DNA from: Methanobacteriota archaeon
GTDB taxonomy: Archaea > Halobacteriota > Methanomicrobia > Methanomicrobiales > Methanomicrobiaceae
Assembly: GCA_023396365.1 (NCBI GenBank)
Contig: JAEWWL010000055.1
Location: 1-64,000, forward strand
DNA: 64,000 nt
Direction: 5' to 3'
Below, one piece after another: positions 15,787 to 24,035 of this stretch. Position numbers and translations under genes: made by a program. The first letter of the stretch is position 1; the number at the start of each line of letters is the position of its first letter. Below the pieces are notes generated by a model. That model was not told where the DNA came from, did no database searches, and worked only from the letters and a program-made list of their open reading frames with translations.

Positions 15787-17283
15787 ATGACAATTTATGC
15801 AAAAATGATAGACGAAGCAATGGGGGCCCAGCGTGCTGATGTCTCCATCCTCCAGAAGAAGAGAGGAACCACTTTTAAAGTGAAGGACGGAAAACCGTAT
15901 GTCGATGCAGTAAACAAGATGAAGGCAGGAGAAGGTCAGGCGAAATCAGTATTTGATCTTCACACAAAATCAGTAAACGCTCATTTTGACACGCTCACAG
16001 GTCTGACCGATTACGTAAAACCGGAAGATGATCCCTTTGTGGAGCACTATCAGACGCCTGTTGTGCTTGAGATTTTATATAACGAGGATCCTGCATTTAA
16101 AAAGAGCGTTGACAAATTTATCCAGCAGATCGGAAAATCTGAAGCCTTAATCGGGCGTGAATCCGCCCGCAGGTATGCAGGCTTTTATGGTCCTACATGT
16201 GTTGTTGACTTTGCTATGATTCCGGGAAGCACAAGCAACGTTGTAAATCAGATTCTGACCAAAACAGACATCCCGGCTGATCATAAAAAGGCACTCCTTG
16301 CCGCAAAATCCTGGGGTATGAACACATCATACGGAGTCGGCGACGTTTTTGCAAAAAGCGTTGAAAAGGAGATGACTCTTTCTGATGCGGTAAAAGGCGA
16401 GGTTAAGGAGTTAAAGCACATCTATGAAAGCCCTGTTGCCGCACAGGCCGAGCTTATGGATGCAAACAACCACAGTTCATTTGATGTCAGAAAATACATG
16501 GCGGGATACAAAAAGATAATGGAGCCTGTTGTAAAAGCGGCAATAAGCGATGGTGTCCACTACGCAAACATTGTCACAATTCCGGCATACTGTGTCGGAG
16601 ATATTGCCCACCACATTGCCCAGTCAACATACAACATGTGCAAGGATGACATGGTTATGGGAATAATTGAGGCAGTCACTGATGTCATGGAAAACACCCT
16701 TCGCCAGAATGCCTCAAAATTCAAGAGTGTATACCAGGTCACATCCGTTGCAACAGGCGCCGGTGCCGCAGCTGCAGAGTACATTCTTGAGCTTGACGGA
16801 TTCAACGGTCCGACAATTGTAGAGCTTCTTACAAGAAGATATCACAACTTTGTCCAGCTGTACCCGACACGCGGAGCTGCCGCAGAGCTTCACAACTGTG
16901 ACTTCATGGATATGATATACCGCGGATGGGGCATTATGGACCGGGCAAGAAAAGTCAAAAACGGTTCAGGCAATGCTATGAAACCAACAGTAAGCGGACT
17001 TCCGATTGATTTGACACCCGTTGAGAAGCATGATGTAATCCAGAACCCGCAGCGCTATGTCTATCCGGCATGTGCAATTACTGTCAGGTTTGCAGCAATG
17101 ATGAGTCTTGCGGACTACCCGTGCCTGCTTACATCAGAACCTGTCACCGCGACAATGATGACAAACATAGTTGCACTTGACAAAAAGACAGCAGCAGCAC
17201 CTGTTCGTGCATGCAAGAATTGTGCTTCAGCATCAATGGTGGACTTCCGCCACGAATACTGCCAGTACAGGGAAGCAGTCTGA
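15787..17283 (+). CDS. DUF2193 family protein
   Basis: This 498-residue soluble protein belongs, by my recognition of its overall sequence, to DUF2193, a family of unknown function known from methanogens and relatives. No signal peptide or membrane span is visible. Conspicuous features are 'ARRYAGFYGPTCVVDFAMIP', a histidine-rich 'YCVGDIAHHIAQSTYNMC', and a C-terminal cluster 'CKNCASASMVDFRHEYC' that could bind metal. The start is set by a full AGGAGGT. It is the first gene of a run with a DUF2180 protein (42 bp gap) and an aquaporin. The shared transcript suggests a link with transport or osmotic conditions, but this is inference; no reaction can be assigned. Confidence 0.8.
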   Translation: MTIYAKMIDEAMGAQRADVSILQKKRGTTFKVKDGKPYVDAVNKMKAGEGQAKSVFDLHTKSVNAHFDTLTGLTDYVKPEDDPFVEHYQTPVVLEILYNEDPAFKKSVDKFIQQIGKSEALIGRESARRYAGFYGPTCVVDFAMIPGSTSNVVNQILTKTDIPADHKKALLAAKSWGMNTSYGVGDVFAKSVEKEMTLSDAVKGEVKELKHIYESPVAAQAELMDANNHSSFDVRKYMAGYKKIMEPVVKAAISDGVHYANIVTIPAYCVGDIAHHIAQSTYNMCKDDMVMGIIEAVTDVMENTLRQNASKFKSVYQVTSVATGAGAAAAEYILELDGFNGPTIVELLTRRYHNFVQLYPTRGAAAELHNCDFMDMIYRGWGIMDRARKVKNGSGNAMKPTVSGLPIDLTPVEKHDVIQNPQRYVYPACAITVRFAAMMSLADYPCLLTSEPVTATMMTNIVALDKKTAAAPVRACKNCASASMVDFRHEYCQYREAV

Positions 17284-17325
17284 AAAGGCTGTCCCTGAAT
17301 AAATTTTTTAATGGGGTTTTTGATT

Positions 17326-17535
17326 ATGAAATGCTATGTCTGTGCCCAGATGGGAAAGGATACTGATGCAGTTGCAATCTGCATAGTATGCGGAATGGGA
17401 CTTTGCATGAATCATGCAATAAGGGAAGACCAGGAGATATGGGAGGGAGGCTATCCTTTCCCTGCCAAAAAAATGGCCAAGGCGCTTCCACGAATTCTCT
17501 GTCCTGAGTGTGCAGAATCCTTAAAGAGGAAGTGA
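17326..17535 (+). CDS. DUF2180 family zinc-binding small protein
   Basis: The frame can begin at 17311, but the ATG at 17326 gives the family-like start 'MKCYVC' and GGGG lies 9 nt before it; the product has 69 residues. Cysteine pairs 'CYVC', 'CIVCGMGLC' and 'CPEC' with a histidine in 'CMNHAI' form a likely zinc-binding double knuckle. This matches DUF2180, a short archaeal family of unknown role. It sits between the DUF2193 gene and the aquaporin; the aquaporin ATG follows its stop by 5 bp, so the genes are co-translated. A regulatory or chaperone role for the neighbours is possible but unproven. Confidence 0.8.
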   Translation: MKCYVCAQMGKDTDAVAICIVCGMGLCMNHAIREDQEIWEGGYPFPAKKMAKALPRILCPECAESLKRK

Positions 17536-17540
17536 TAGAG

Positions 17541-18287
17541 ATGTTCTCACTTGGAAAGAGATTTACAGCTGAAGCAATAGGCACAATGCTCCTTGTTTAT
17601 TTTGGTGCCGGAGCTGCTGCAATAACTCTTATGATTGCAAGCGGACAGGAGCCTTCTACTCCCTTCAACATCGGAATTGGTGTTCTCGGAGGTCTTGGAG
17701 ACTGGCTTGCAATCGGCCTGGCCTTTGGTTTTGCAATAATGGCTTCAATATATGCCTTTGGAAGAATTTCCGGTGCGCATATTAATCCGGCTGTAACAGT
17801 CGCACTATGGGTGACCAAAAAATTTCCCACAAAGGATGCAGTTGTCTACATAGTTGCACAGCTGATTGGAGCATTTCTTGGAAGCATTCTGTTTGCATTA
17901 TCGGCAAGCAAAGATGCCGTATTAATAGGAGGTCTTGGTGCAACTGCGCCGTTTTATGGAATCAGTGTATACTCGGCACTTCTTGCCGAGATCATCGGAA
18001 CATTTATTCTGATGTCTGTAATAATGGCGGTTGCTGCTGATGAAAAGGTAACTCCCGGAGTAGCAGGAGTTGTAATCGGCCTTACTGTTGCAGGAATAAT
18101 CACAACTATTGGAAATGTATCCGGAGCATCACTAAATCCGGCACGTTCATTCGGGCCGATGATTGCTGATCTTTTGCTTGGGGGGCCAAACGTGCTCTCA
18201 GTATACTGGATCTATGTCGCAGGGCCGATAATCGGTGCAGCACTGGCTGCATTTCTCTATGTCTGGATTATTGCTGAAGGAGATTAA
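17541..18287 (+). CDS. aqpM: Aquaporin, AqpM-like (MIP family)
   Basis: This membrane channel passes water and perhaps small solutes or gases. The ATG at 17541 follows GAGGAAG and gives 248 residues, close to the 246 of AqpM from Methanothermobacter. Both pore motifs are present: HINPAV (Asn82-Ala84) and SLNPAR (Asn199-Ala201). Arg202 follows the second, as in all family members. Phe62 and Ile187 fall where AqpM has its selectivity-filter Phe and Ile, but position 196 is alanine rather than the serine I recall in AqpM. Six hydrophobic spans are visible. It ends the DUF2193-DUF2180-aquaporin run and a ten-T tract follows. Confidence 0.93.
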   Translation: MFSLGKRFTAEAIGTMLLVYFGAGAAAITLMIASGQEPSTPFNIGIGVLGGLGDWLAIGLAFGFAIMASIYAFGRISGAHINPAVTVALWVTKKFPTKDAVVYIVAQLIGAFLGSILFALSASKDAVLIGGLGATAPFYGISVYSALLAEIIGTFILMSVIMAVAADEKVTPGVAGVVIGLTVAGIITTIGNVSGASLNPARSFGPMIADLLLGGPNVLSVYWIYVAGPIIGAALAAFLYVWIIAEGD

Positions 18288-18293
18288 TTTAAA

Positions 18294-18303
18294 TTTTTTT
18301 TTT
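18294..18303 (+). terminator. T-tract terminator after the aquaporin gene
   Basis: A run of ten T begins 6 bp after the aquaporin stop codon, as expected for intrinsic archaeal termination before the convergent gene at 18407. Confidence 0.5.
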
Positions 18304-18406
18304 GCATCTCTGATTTAAGAATTGCCCGCCTGCGTTATTTCTATCTGACTTAAGTTATGAGTAAGAGTATTGGTTTTTTTAAAAATGAAATTATTAAGGG
18401 CGCCTC

Positions 18407-18820
18407 TCAAAGGCCCAGCTGTGAGATGTCAAGTATTATTCCTTTAATCTCTGTCTCTTCAGCTTCTTTTATTATCTCTTCTGAATCAGGTGCTGTCTCC
18501 CTGAAAAATGCAAGTGTGTCCTTATAGGCTTTGCTGCATATGGTGCAGCCACAGAATTCAAGAACCATTTCGCCCCTGAAGAGAAGACTGTAGGCAAACA
18601 TTTTGTCAGTAAAGCTCATCTTTTCAAGAGTGCATGGCGATATTTTCTCAGGCTCAGTGAATTCTTTTGATTCCATATCCTGATTTTCCGGCTTGAAATC
18701 ATCGACTCCTGCGTTAGGGTCAGCAAAGAATGATTCCCCGCAGTTCCAGCATTTTTCCATGTAAGGAGTACTTCTTTTGCCGCATTTTGTGCATATCTGG
18801 TATTCAGGAAGCTCTTCCAT
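18407..18820 (-). CDS. Zinc-ribbon protein of unknown function
   Basis: The frame is open from 18880, but the ATG at 18820 gives a more credible start, 'MEELPEYQICTKCGK', and 137 residues. A zinc ribbon formed by CTKC and CWNC lies at about residues 10-28. A linker rich in acidic residues follows, then 'LEFCGCTICSKAYKDTLAFF', a second cysteine group. The C-terminus ends in a hydrophobic strand. Genes with such ribbons often act as small regulators or scaffold subunits, but no family was recognised. It is convergent with the aquaporin and follows the histidine kinase by 88 bp on the same strand. Confidence 0.7.
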   Translation of the reverse strand: MEELPEYQICTKCGKRSTPYMEKCWNCGESFFADPNAGVDDFKPENQDMESKEFTEPEKISPCTLEKMSFTDKMFAYSLLFRGEMVLEFCGCTICSKAYKDTLAFFRETAPDSEEIIKEAEETEIKGIILDISQLGL

Positions 18821-18907
18821 AACTATTGTTATGTAATTTAAGTATAATCTAATATGCTTTTTTGAAAAAAAAATTATCAAAAAAAGTTATGCAGATTTAA
18901 AAAAAGG

Positions 18908-20626
18908 TTATTCAAATTTGAAATCATTTTTATGAATCAAAAGTTCAAAGCGTGCGCCCTGACCAAAAACACCTGTTTCAGATATTTTAATATCGGTAAT
19001 TGAAAGAATCTCACGCACAAGATACAGGCCGAATCCCTGATTGCTGCCGTAGCCTGCCTTAAATATAAGCTCTTTTTTATCATCAGGTATGCCTTTTCCG
19101 TTATCTGAATAAATTATGCTGTAATAGTCATCTTTTTTGTCTGTGGTAATTTTTATCTCACTTACACTTTCTCCGTGCATCAGGGAGTTTCCTATAAGGT
19201 TGCAGAATACCTTTTCAAGCATAGGATCTGCAAAAATCTTTGCACTGCAGGCCTCTTTTAAAACCCTAACGGAGTCAGGCACATTCTGGCTTTTGATGCA
19301 TCTTTCAATCAGATTGTCAACATCCTGCCATTTAGGCGGCTTTCCACCCATATCCTGGTAGTCTTTGCTGAATTCGATCTGCCTCTGGATTGTATGAACT
19401 GCCGTTTTTGCCTTTTCAATGTGTTTTAATATTTTTTTATCCTCTGAATCCTCTGCTGCAAATTCCATATTGGCAAGTGCAACCATAATCTGGTTTATGA
19501 TATCATGGCGTGTGATTGAAGAGAGGATGCTTAACTTTTTTGACGCGATTAATAATGCGCTTTCATTTCTTTTTCTAAGAGTTATATCACGAATTATTGT
19601 CTGGACAACATTTGTCTTTCTGTCAATGACATATGATCTTATGTCAACTTCAATGACATTTCCGTTTGGCTGAATAAATCTGCTTTCAAATTCACAATGC
19701 CCTGATTTTTTTAAAAACTCAGTTTCTTTTAAAACAGATTCGCTGTCATCACTGTAAAATAAGTTTAAGAGCGCCATACCCTTCAGACTCTCAAGGGTAT
19801 AGCCTGTCATCCTGCATGCATTTTCATTTGCATCAAATATTTTTCCATTCACAGAATGAATGAAGACTGCATCAGTGGACTGCTGAAACAGTCTTTTAAA
19901 TCTCTCTTCCTTAATTTTCAAAACTCTTTCTGCTTCTTTCTTCTCTGTTATGTCAATTATTGAGAAAAGAGTAATCTTAAGCTGTAAAATTCTGTGAATT
20001 GATGCAAGTGTATGTCTGGTTTCTCCTTTATTTTTTAAAATCCTGACTTCGATGCCTTTTAAATTCTTAGGATTTTGAAGTGTTTTAAGCTCACTGTCAG
20101 AAAAAATTTTATTCAAATCATCAGGGCTTATTAGATCTGTCCATTTTTTTCTTTTTATCTCTTTTAAGTCATATCCGGAAATGTTTTCAAACTCTTTATT
20201 GCAGTAGATGATTTTATCGGATTTGTCAATAACTGCCGTTGCCGCACCTGAGTTTTCGAAAAGTCTTTGGTATTTCAGACTGTCTGAACGCAGGACATCT
20301 GAGAGTGCTGATGCTATTGCGCCGACTCCTGTGAAGACAATTCCGTTGACAAGATTTTCCCTGATGATTTCAATATTCCCTTTTGTCACAACAATTGAGA
20401 TGAATATTAGCAGAACTGCAAGAAGTATTGCAAAATAAACTCCTTTTTTCGGGTATATGATTGCAGCAATCACTATCGGGATGTAGTAGAGATGAGGATA
20501 GATGAAGTAATTATTGATGTTTAGGCAGACAACAGTCATTATCAGTGCTGCAGCTGAGGTTGATGCAATTATTGCTGAATAATATTTTGTAATTTTTTTA
20601 TCGTCCGGCAGATATCCTGTACCCAT
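18908..20626 (-). CDS. Membrane PAS-domain sensor histidine kinase
   Basis: Four hydrophobic spans lie in residues 15-110 and act as membrane anchor or sensor. Two PAS domains follow at about 115-230 and 240-355, linked by 'DITEKKEAERVLKIKEERFKRLF', the usual joint between PAS units. The phosphoacceptor is His374 in 'SSITRHDIINQI', a form common in methanogen kinases. The ATPase domain shows the N box around Asn480, DNGKGIP at 508-514 and GFGLYL at 531-536. The signal is unknown. No response regulator or other partner is encoded nearby, so the kinase is an orphan in this window. Confidence 0.92.
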   Translation of the reverse strand: MGTGYLPDDKKITKYYSAIIASTSAAALIMTVVCLNINNYFIYPHLYYIPIVIAAIIYPKKGVYFAILLAVLLIFISIVVTKGNIEIIRENLVNGIVFTGVGAIASALSDVLRSDSLKYQRLFENSGAATAVIDKSDKIIYCNKEFENISGYDLKEIKRKKWTDLISPDDLNKIFSDSELKTLQNPKNLKGIEVRILKNKGETRHTLASIHRILQLKITLFSIIDITEKKEAERVLKIKEERFKRLFQQSTDAVFIHSVNGKIFDANENACRMTGYTLESLKGMALLNLFYSDDSESVLKETEFLKKSGHCEFESRFIQPNGNVIEVDIRSYVIDRKTNVVQTIIRDITLRKRNESALLIASKKLSILSSITRHDIINQIMVALANMEFAAEDSEDKKILKHIEKAKTAVHTIQRQIEFSKDYQDMGGKPPKWQDVDNLIERCIKSQNVPDSVRVLKEACSAKIFADPMLEKVFCNLIGNSLMHGESVSEIKITTDKKDDYYSIIYSDNGKGIPDDKKELIFKAGYGSNQGFGLYLVREILSITDIKISETGVFGQGARFELLIHKNDFKFE

Positions 20627-20762
20627 TATGCACCGTCACTGTGAATTTTTTTTCACGAACACTTGAAATATTTTTCATATTATTCGTCTGGACGGGTAAA
20701 AAGAATATCTGAATGCATCTGATTTTTGTTTGGACGAAAGCAAAAATTTAAACAGATTTTTA

Positions 20763-21869
20763 TTAGTAATCTGAAATTCTGCTTTGATATTCACCGTTTT
20801 TGGCTGTCAGGTACGGCGCGGCTTTTTTTCTTATTATGCCTGTGTGCAAAAGCCCGCACAAATATTCTGCGCCGTTTTTTTCTCTGGCATTTATTATTTT
20901 ATGTGCGCCTTTCTTCCCGATTCCGGGGATTCGCATCAGCTCTTTTAAGCCTGCAGTATATGCATTGGTTCTGCCAATATTTTCGGCGAGAAGAATTTTT
21001 GGATCAAAATTTAAAAGAAAATTTGTATCGGACAAAACCTGGTAAAATTCCTCCGGTCTGTAACCGTATTCTCTTATCAGGTAATCTGTCTGGTAAAGCC
21101 TGTTGGTGCGCCATTTTTTTGTGCTTTGCTGGTTTTCAAGCGGTGTGTTCTTCTGCGCCTTAAAAGCCGAAAAATATATCCTTGCAGGCTTTGTCTTTTT
21201 GTAAAGGCCGGACATGCACCCGATAATTTCCCTGTCATCCTCTCCGGCGGCACCGACAACAAGCTGTGTCGTATGGCGGCCCGGGGCTTCTGATGCTATC
21301 CACTCCTGCCTTTTTAAAATATCGCAAAGATAGTCTTTTTCATCTGAAATCTCAGACATTCTGGATTTTGATGTTGTTTCAATATTGATACTGATTCTTG
21401 TTGCAATCTCTGATGCCGCTTTTATATCAGAGCGTGAGGCGCCGGGCAGAATTTTTAAATGCATGTACCCGCAAAAACCTCCCTTTCGAATTAGCATGCC
21501 TGTTTCAATAATTTCCTCCATAACAGAATCAGCATCACCATGGATTCCTGAGCTTAGGAAAATGCCGTCAGTTAGGTTCTTTTGATACTGCATTAGAAAA
21601 TAGTCTGCAAGATCTTTTGGTTTTAGTGAAACCATATTTTTATTTTTGCATATTCTGCAATAGGCGCAGTTGTAGCTGCAGCCTCCATGGAGGAGTGTTT
21701 TTAAAATTCTGCATCTGTTTGATTTTGTGAAATGATCCTCAGAAATATTGTATCGCGAGACTGCATCAGTATTGTACAGCCCAAAATTTTCAGTTTCATC
21801 AAAGACTGCCTCGCCTGCAAGACCTGCAAGGGAAGATAGAAATTCAGACACAAAACTTAATTGACACAA
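20763..21869 (-). CDS. Radical SAM protein with C-terminal HhH, putative DNA modification/repair
   Basis: The protein has a radical SAM cluster motif CSYNCAYC (CX3CX2C) after 'LKTLLHGG', a second group 'CRICKNKN' directly behind it, and 'FLSSGIHGDADSVM' in the barrel. The C-terminus has a helix-hairpin-helix, 'LMRIPGIGKKGAHKIINARE', which binds DNA without sequence preference. This arrangement matches the family named putative DNA modification/repair radical SAM protein (TIGR03916). In bacteria the family often sits beside a uracil-DNA-glycosylase-like gene; none is seen here. The start is uncertain: a TTG at 21869 gives 368 residues, but a GTG at 21851 lies about 25 nt from a TATA-like element and may be the real one. 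Confidence 0.88.
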   Translation of the reverse strand: MCQLSFVSEFLSSLAGLAGEAVFDETENFGLYNTDAVSRYNISEDHFTKSNRCRILKTLLHGGCSYNCAYCRICKNKNMVSLKPKDLADYFLMQYQKNLTDGIFLSSGIHGDADSVMEEIIETGMLIRKGGFCGYMHLKILPGASRSDIKAASEIATRISINIETTSKSRMSEISDEKDYLCDILKRQEWIASEAPGRHTTQLVVGAAGEDDREIIGCMSGLYKKTKPARIYFSAFKAQKNTPLENQQSTKKWRTNRLYQTDYLIREYGYRPEEFYQVLSDTNFLLNFDPKILLAENIGRTNAYTAGLKELMRIPGIGKKGAHKIINAREKNGAEYLCGLLHTGIIRKKAAPYLTAKNGEYQSRISDY

Positions 21870-21982
21870 TATAATATCAGGACTTTGCGTGCACTGCGAA
21901 ACTAAAAATCATGTAAGCCATATGTGATTTAGCAAATATTTTATTCAGTTAAGTGCCGATATTGATAATCGCCGGAGTGTTT

Positions 21983-22990
21983 ATGAAGAATAATAATAAT
22001 TTTCTGGATGCAATATTAAAATCCCCGTGTATTTTTATAATTGGTGTTGCCGGAGACTCGGGTTCCGGAAAGACCACGTTCACCGGAGGTGTAAGAAAAA
22101 TATTCGGTGACAATCTTGTTTCAACAATTACTCTTGATGACTATCATACAATTGGCCGTGAAGAGAGAAAAAGAAAAAATATCACCCCCTTATCTCCAAA
22201 GGCCAATAACTTTGAGCTGCTTGAGGAGCATGCAGCGCTTCTTAAAGCCGGAAGAGCTATACAAAAACCTGTTTACAATCATAAAACCGGAGAGACAGAC
22301 CCGCCTGTTCTCTTTACTCCTACAAAAATAATCATACTTGAAGGTCTTCATACATTCTGCACGCCCCGTCTCCGGCAGCTTATCGATTTTACTGTTTTTG
22401 TAAATCCTGACAAAAATGTCAAGTATGACTGGAAGATAAAAAGGGATGTTTATGAAAGGGGTTATAAACGCGAGGATGTTCTGGCTGAACTGGCTGCACG
22501 TGAAGAGGATTACAAAAAATATGTTGAGCCGCAGTCCCGTTATGCTGATGCGGTCATAGAAATATCTGACTCTTTTTATGGCAGAAGAGTTCAGAATTCA
22601 AGAAATGTTTACAAAGTTACACTTTACCAGGAAAAGCTTGACAGAACTGTAAAAAATATCAACCTGAATTTTAATCTATTTGCTCTTAATTCGCTGTCAA
22701 GCAGAAATTTCTGCATGGGATTTGAGCACTCAAAAAAATACGGCAAAAAAACAGGTGCAATCTCACTTGACGGCGAATTTCAGTATGATGTGATACGCCA
22801 CCTTGAAAAAAGCATTGAAGATCAGATAAAAGTTCCTCCTATTTCTTTTTTTCCGGGGAAAAATTTTGTCAATGCAACTGATATGATAATGCTTCTTTTG
22901 TCATGGAGAATAATCAACAAAAGAATTTCTGCAGGCTACAATGGGGATGATGAAAAATTCTGCCGCAGAATTATCTCTAGCATACAATAA
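21983..22990 (+). CDS. prk: Phosphoribulokinase, methanogen type
   Basis: The enzyme phosphorylates ribulose 5-phosphate to ribulose 1,5-bisphosphate with ATP. The ATG at 21983 follows GGAGTG and yields 335 residues; an earlier in-frame start at 21953 is less likely. The P-loop GDSGSGKT is at residues 24-31, followed by 'TITLDDYHT', and 'IIILEGLHTF' marks the Walker B region. The extended C-terminal half separates it from plain uridine kinases and matches the phosphoribulokinase described from Methanospirillum hungatei, part of the reductive hexulose-phosphate pathway. The HPS-RraA fusion of the same pathway is encoded at 54744-56030. RuBisCO is not in the window. Confidence 0.85.
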   Translation: MKNNNNFLDAILKSPCIFIIGVAGDSGSGKTTFTGGVRKIFGDNLVSTITLDDYHTIGREERKRKNITPLSPKANNFELLEEHAALLKAGRAIQKPVYNHKTGETDPPVLFTPTKIIILEGLHTFCTPRLRQLIDFTVFVNPDKNVKYDWKIKRDVYERGYKREDVLAELAAREEDYKKYVEPQSRYADAVIEISDSFYGRRVQNSRNVYKVTLYQEKLDRTVKNINLNFNLFALNSLSSRNFCMGFEHSKKYGKKTGAISLDGEFQYDVIRHLEKSIEDQIKVPPISFFPGKNFVNATDMIMLLLSWRIINKRISAGYNGDDEKFCRRIISSIQ

Positions 22991-23135
22991 TCATATCTTT
23001 TCTGCAGACTTCTGCTGTTTTTTTGCATGATGCTGCATTCCTGCCTGTAAAAACTTCCTTTGAGAACTGGCTTTTTCTTGTTATCTGTCTTTGGCCTGCT
23101 GCTCTTTTTGCGATGTATTGGAAGGTATCTGACAT
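22977..23135 (-). CDS. Possible small basic protein, 52 residues
   Basis: A minus-strand frame from an ATG at 23135 to TAG at 22977-22979 encodes 'MSDTFQYIAKRAAGQRQITR...', a basic protein with three cysteines. It is convergent with the phosphoribulokinase gene and overlaps its end by 14 bp. A TATA-like element, TTATAAAT, lies only about 10 nt before the start, too close for a standard promoter. No family or ribosome binding site was recognised, so the frame may be chance. Confidence 0.22.
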   Translation of the reverse strand: MSDTFQYIAKRAAGQRQITRKSQFSKEVFTGRNAASCKKTAEVCRKDMIIVC

Positions 23136-23303
23136 ATTTCTGAATTTATAATATGTATATATTCAGGTATCCCGCGTGGAGTGAAAGTGAATGATTTATA
23201 ATTTTTTTTTGGTTTTCAGATTTTTTGGAAAAATCCGACATCACTATAACCAAACATATCCTAAACAATAACGGCAATAGCAAATAAAGGGGTGTAGACC
23301 AGA
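22991..23303. other. Region upstream of sufC
   Basis: The left half contains only the doubtful minus-strand frame. The right half is AT-rich, with a TATA-like GATTTATAAT at 23193-23202, a 7-bp inverted repeat GATTTTT/AAAAATC at 23219-23235 and a ribosome binding site GGGGTG at 23289-23294 before sufC. The inverted repeat could be an operator. Confidence 0.4.
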
Positions 23304-24035
23304 ATGCTTACAGTTGAAAATCTGCATGTTGAGGTGGAGGGAAAAGAAGTCCTTCACAATGTCAACCTTCATATCGGAGAGGGTGAAACACATGTTCTAA
23401 TGGGCCCGAACGGATCAGGTAAAACTACTCTTCTGCGTTCAATAATGGGCTTTTCAGGATATAAGGTAACAAAGGGGCGTATACTTTTCAAAGGCCGCGA
23501 TGTAACACAGACACCACTTCATGAAAGGGCAAGGTATGGTATGGGAATGATGTTTCAGCGACCGCCCACAATTTCAGGTCTTAAACTTGGAAAACTCCTT
23601 ACTGCAGTCTCCGGAAGCGGTCCGGAAAATATAGGAAAGTTTTCATCACAGATGAATATGGACCGTTTTATGGAAAGGGATGTAAATGCCGGATTCTCAG
23701 GCGGCGAGATAAAAAGAAGCGAGGTTTTGCAGCTTTTAATCCAGCACCCTGACTTTGTCATGCTTGATGAGCCTGAAAGCGGTGTTGATCTTGAAAATAT
23801 ATCCCTCATCGGCCATTCCATTGCAAAGCTTGTCGACAAGGACAGGCATATTATCGACCGCCATAAATCCGGCCTGATAATTACTCATACCGGATACATC
23901 CTTGATTATATAGAAGCAGATGCAGGACATATGCTCTGCGACGGTGAGATAAAATGCCATGGAAATCCGCGTGAAATATTAAAGCTTATTCAGGAAAAGG
24001 GCTATAGGGAGTGCATAAAATGCCAGAAGAACTAA
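23304..24035 (+). CDS. sufC: Fe-S cluster assembly ATPase SufC
   Basis: SufC is an ABC-type ATPase that drives the scaffold SufB in iron-sulfur cluster assembly in the cytoplasm. The 243-residue protein shows Walker A GPNGSGKTT, the signature 'FSGGEIKRSEVLQ' and Walker B 'FVMLDEPESGVDLE', the last being characteristic of SufC rather than transporter ATPases. GGGGTG precedes the ATG. The sufB start overlaps its 3' end by 16 bp. With sufB it makes the two-gene minimal system typical of methanogens, without SufS, SufE or SufU nearby. Confidence 0.96.
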   Translation: MLTVENLHVEVEGKEVLHNVNLHIGEGETHVLMGPNGSGKTTLLRSIMGFSGYKVTKGRILFKGRDVTQTPLHERARYGMGMMFQRPPTISGLKLGKLLTAVSGSGPENIGKFSSQMNMDRFMERDVNAGFSGGEIKRSEVLQLLIQHPDFVMLDEPESGVDLENISLIGHSIAKLVDKDRHIIDRHKSGLIITHTGYILDYIEADAGHMLCDGEIKCHGNPREILKLIQEKGYRECIKCQKN

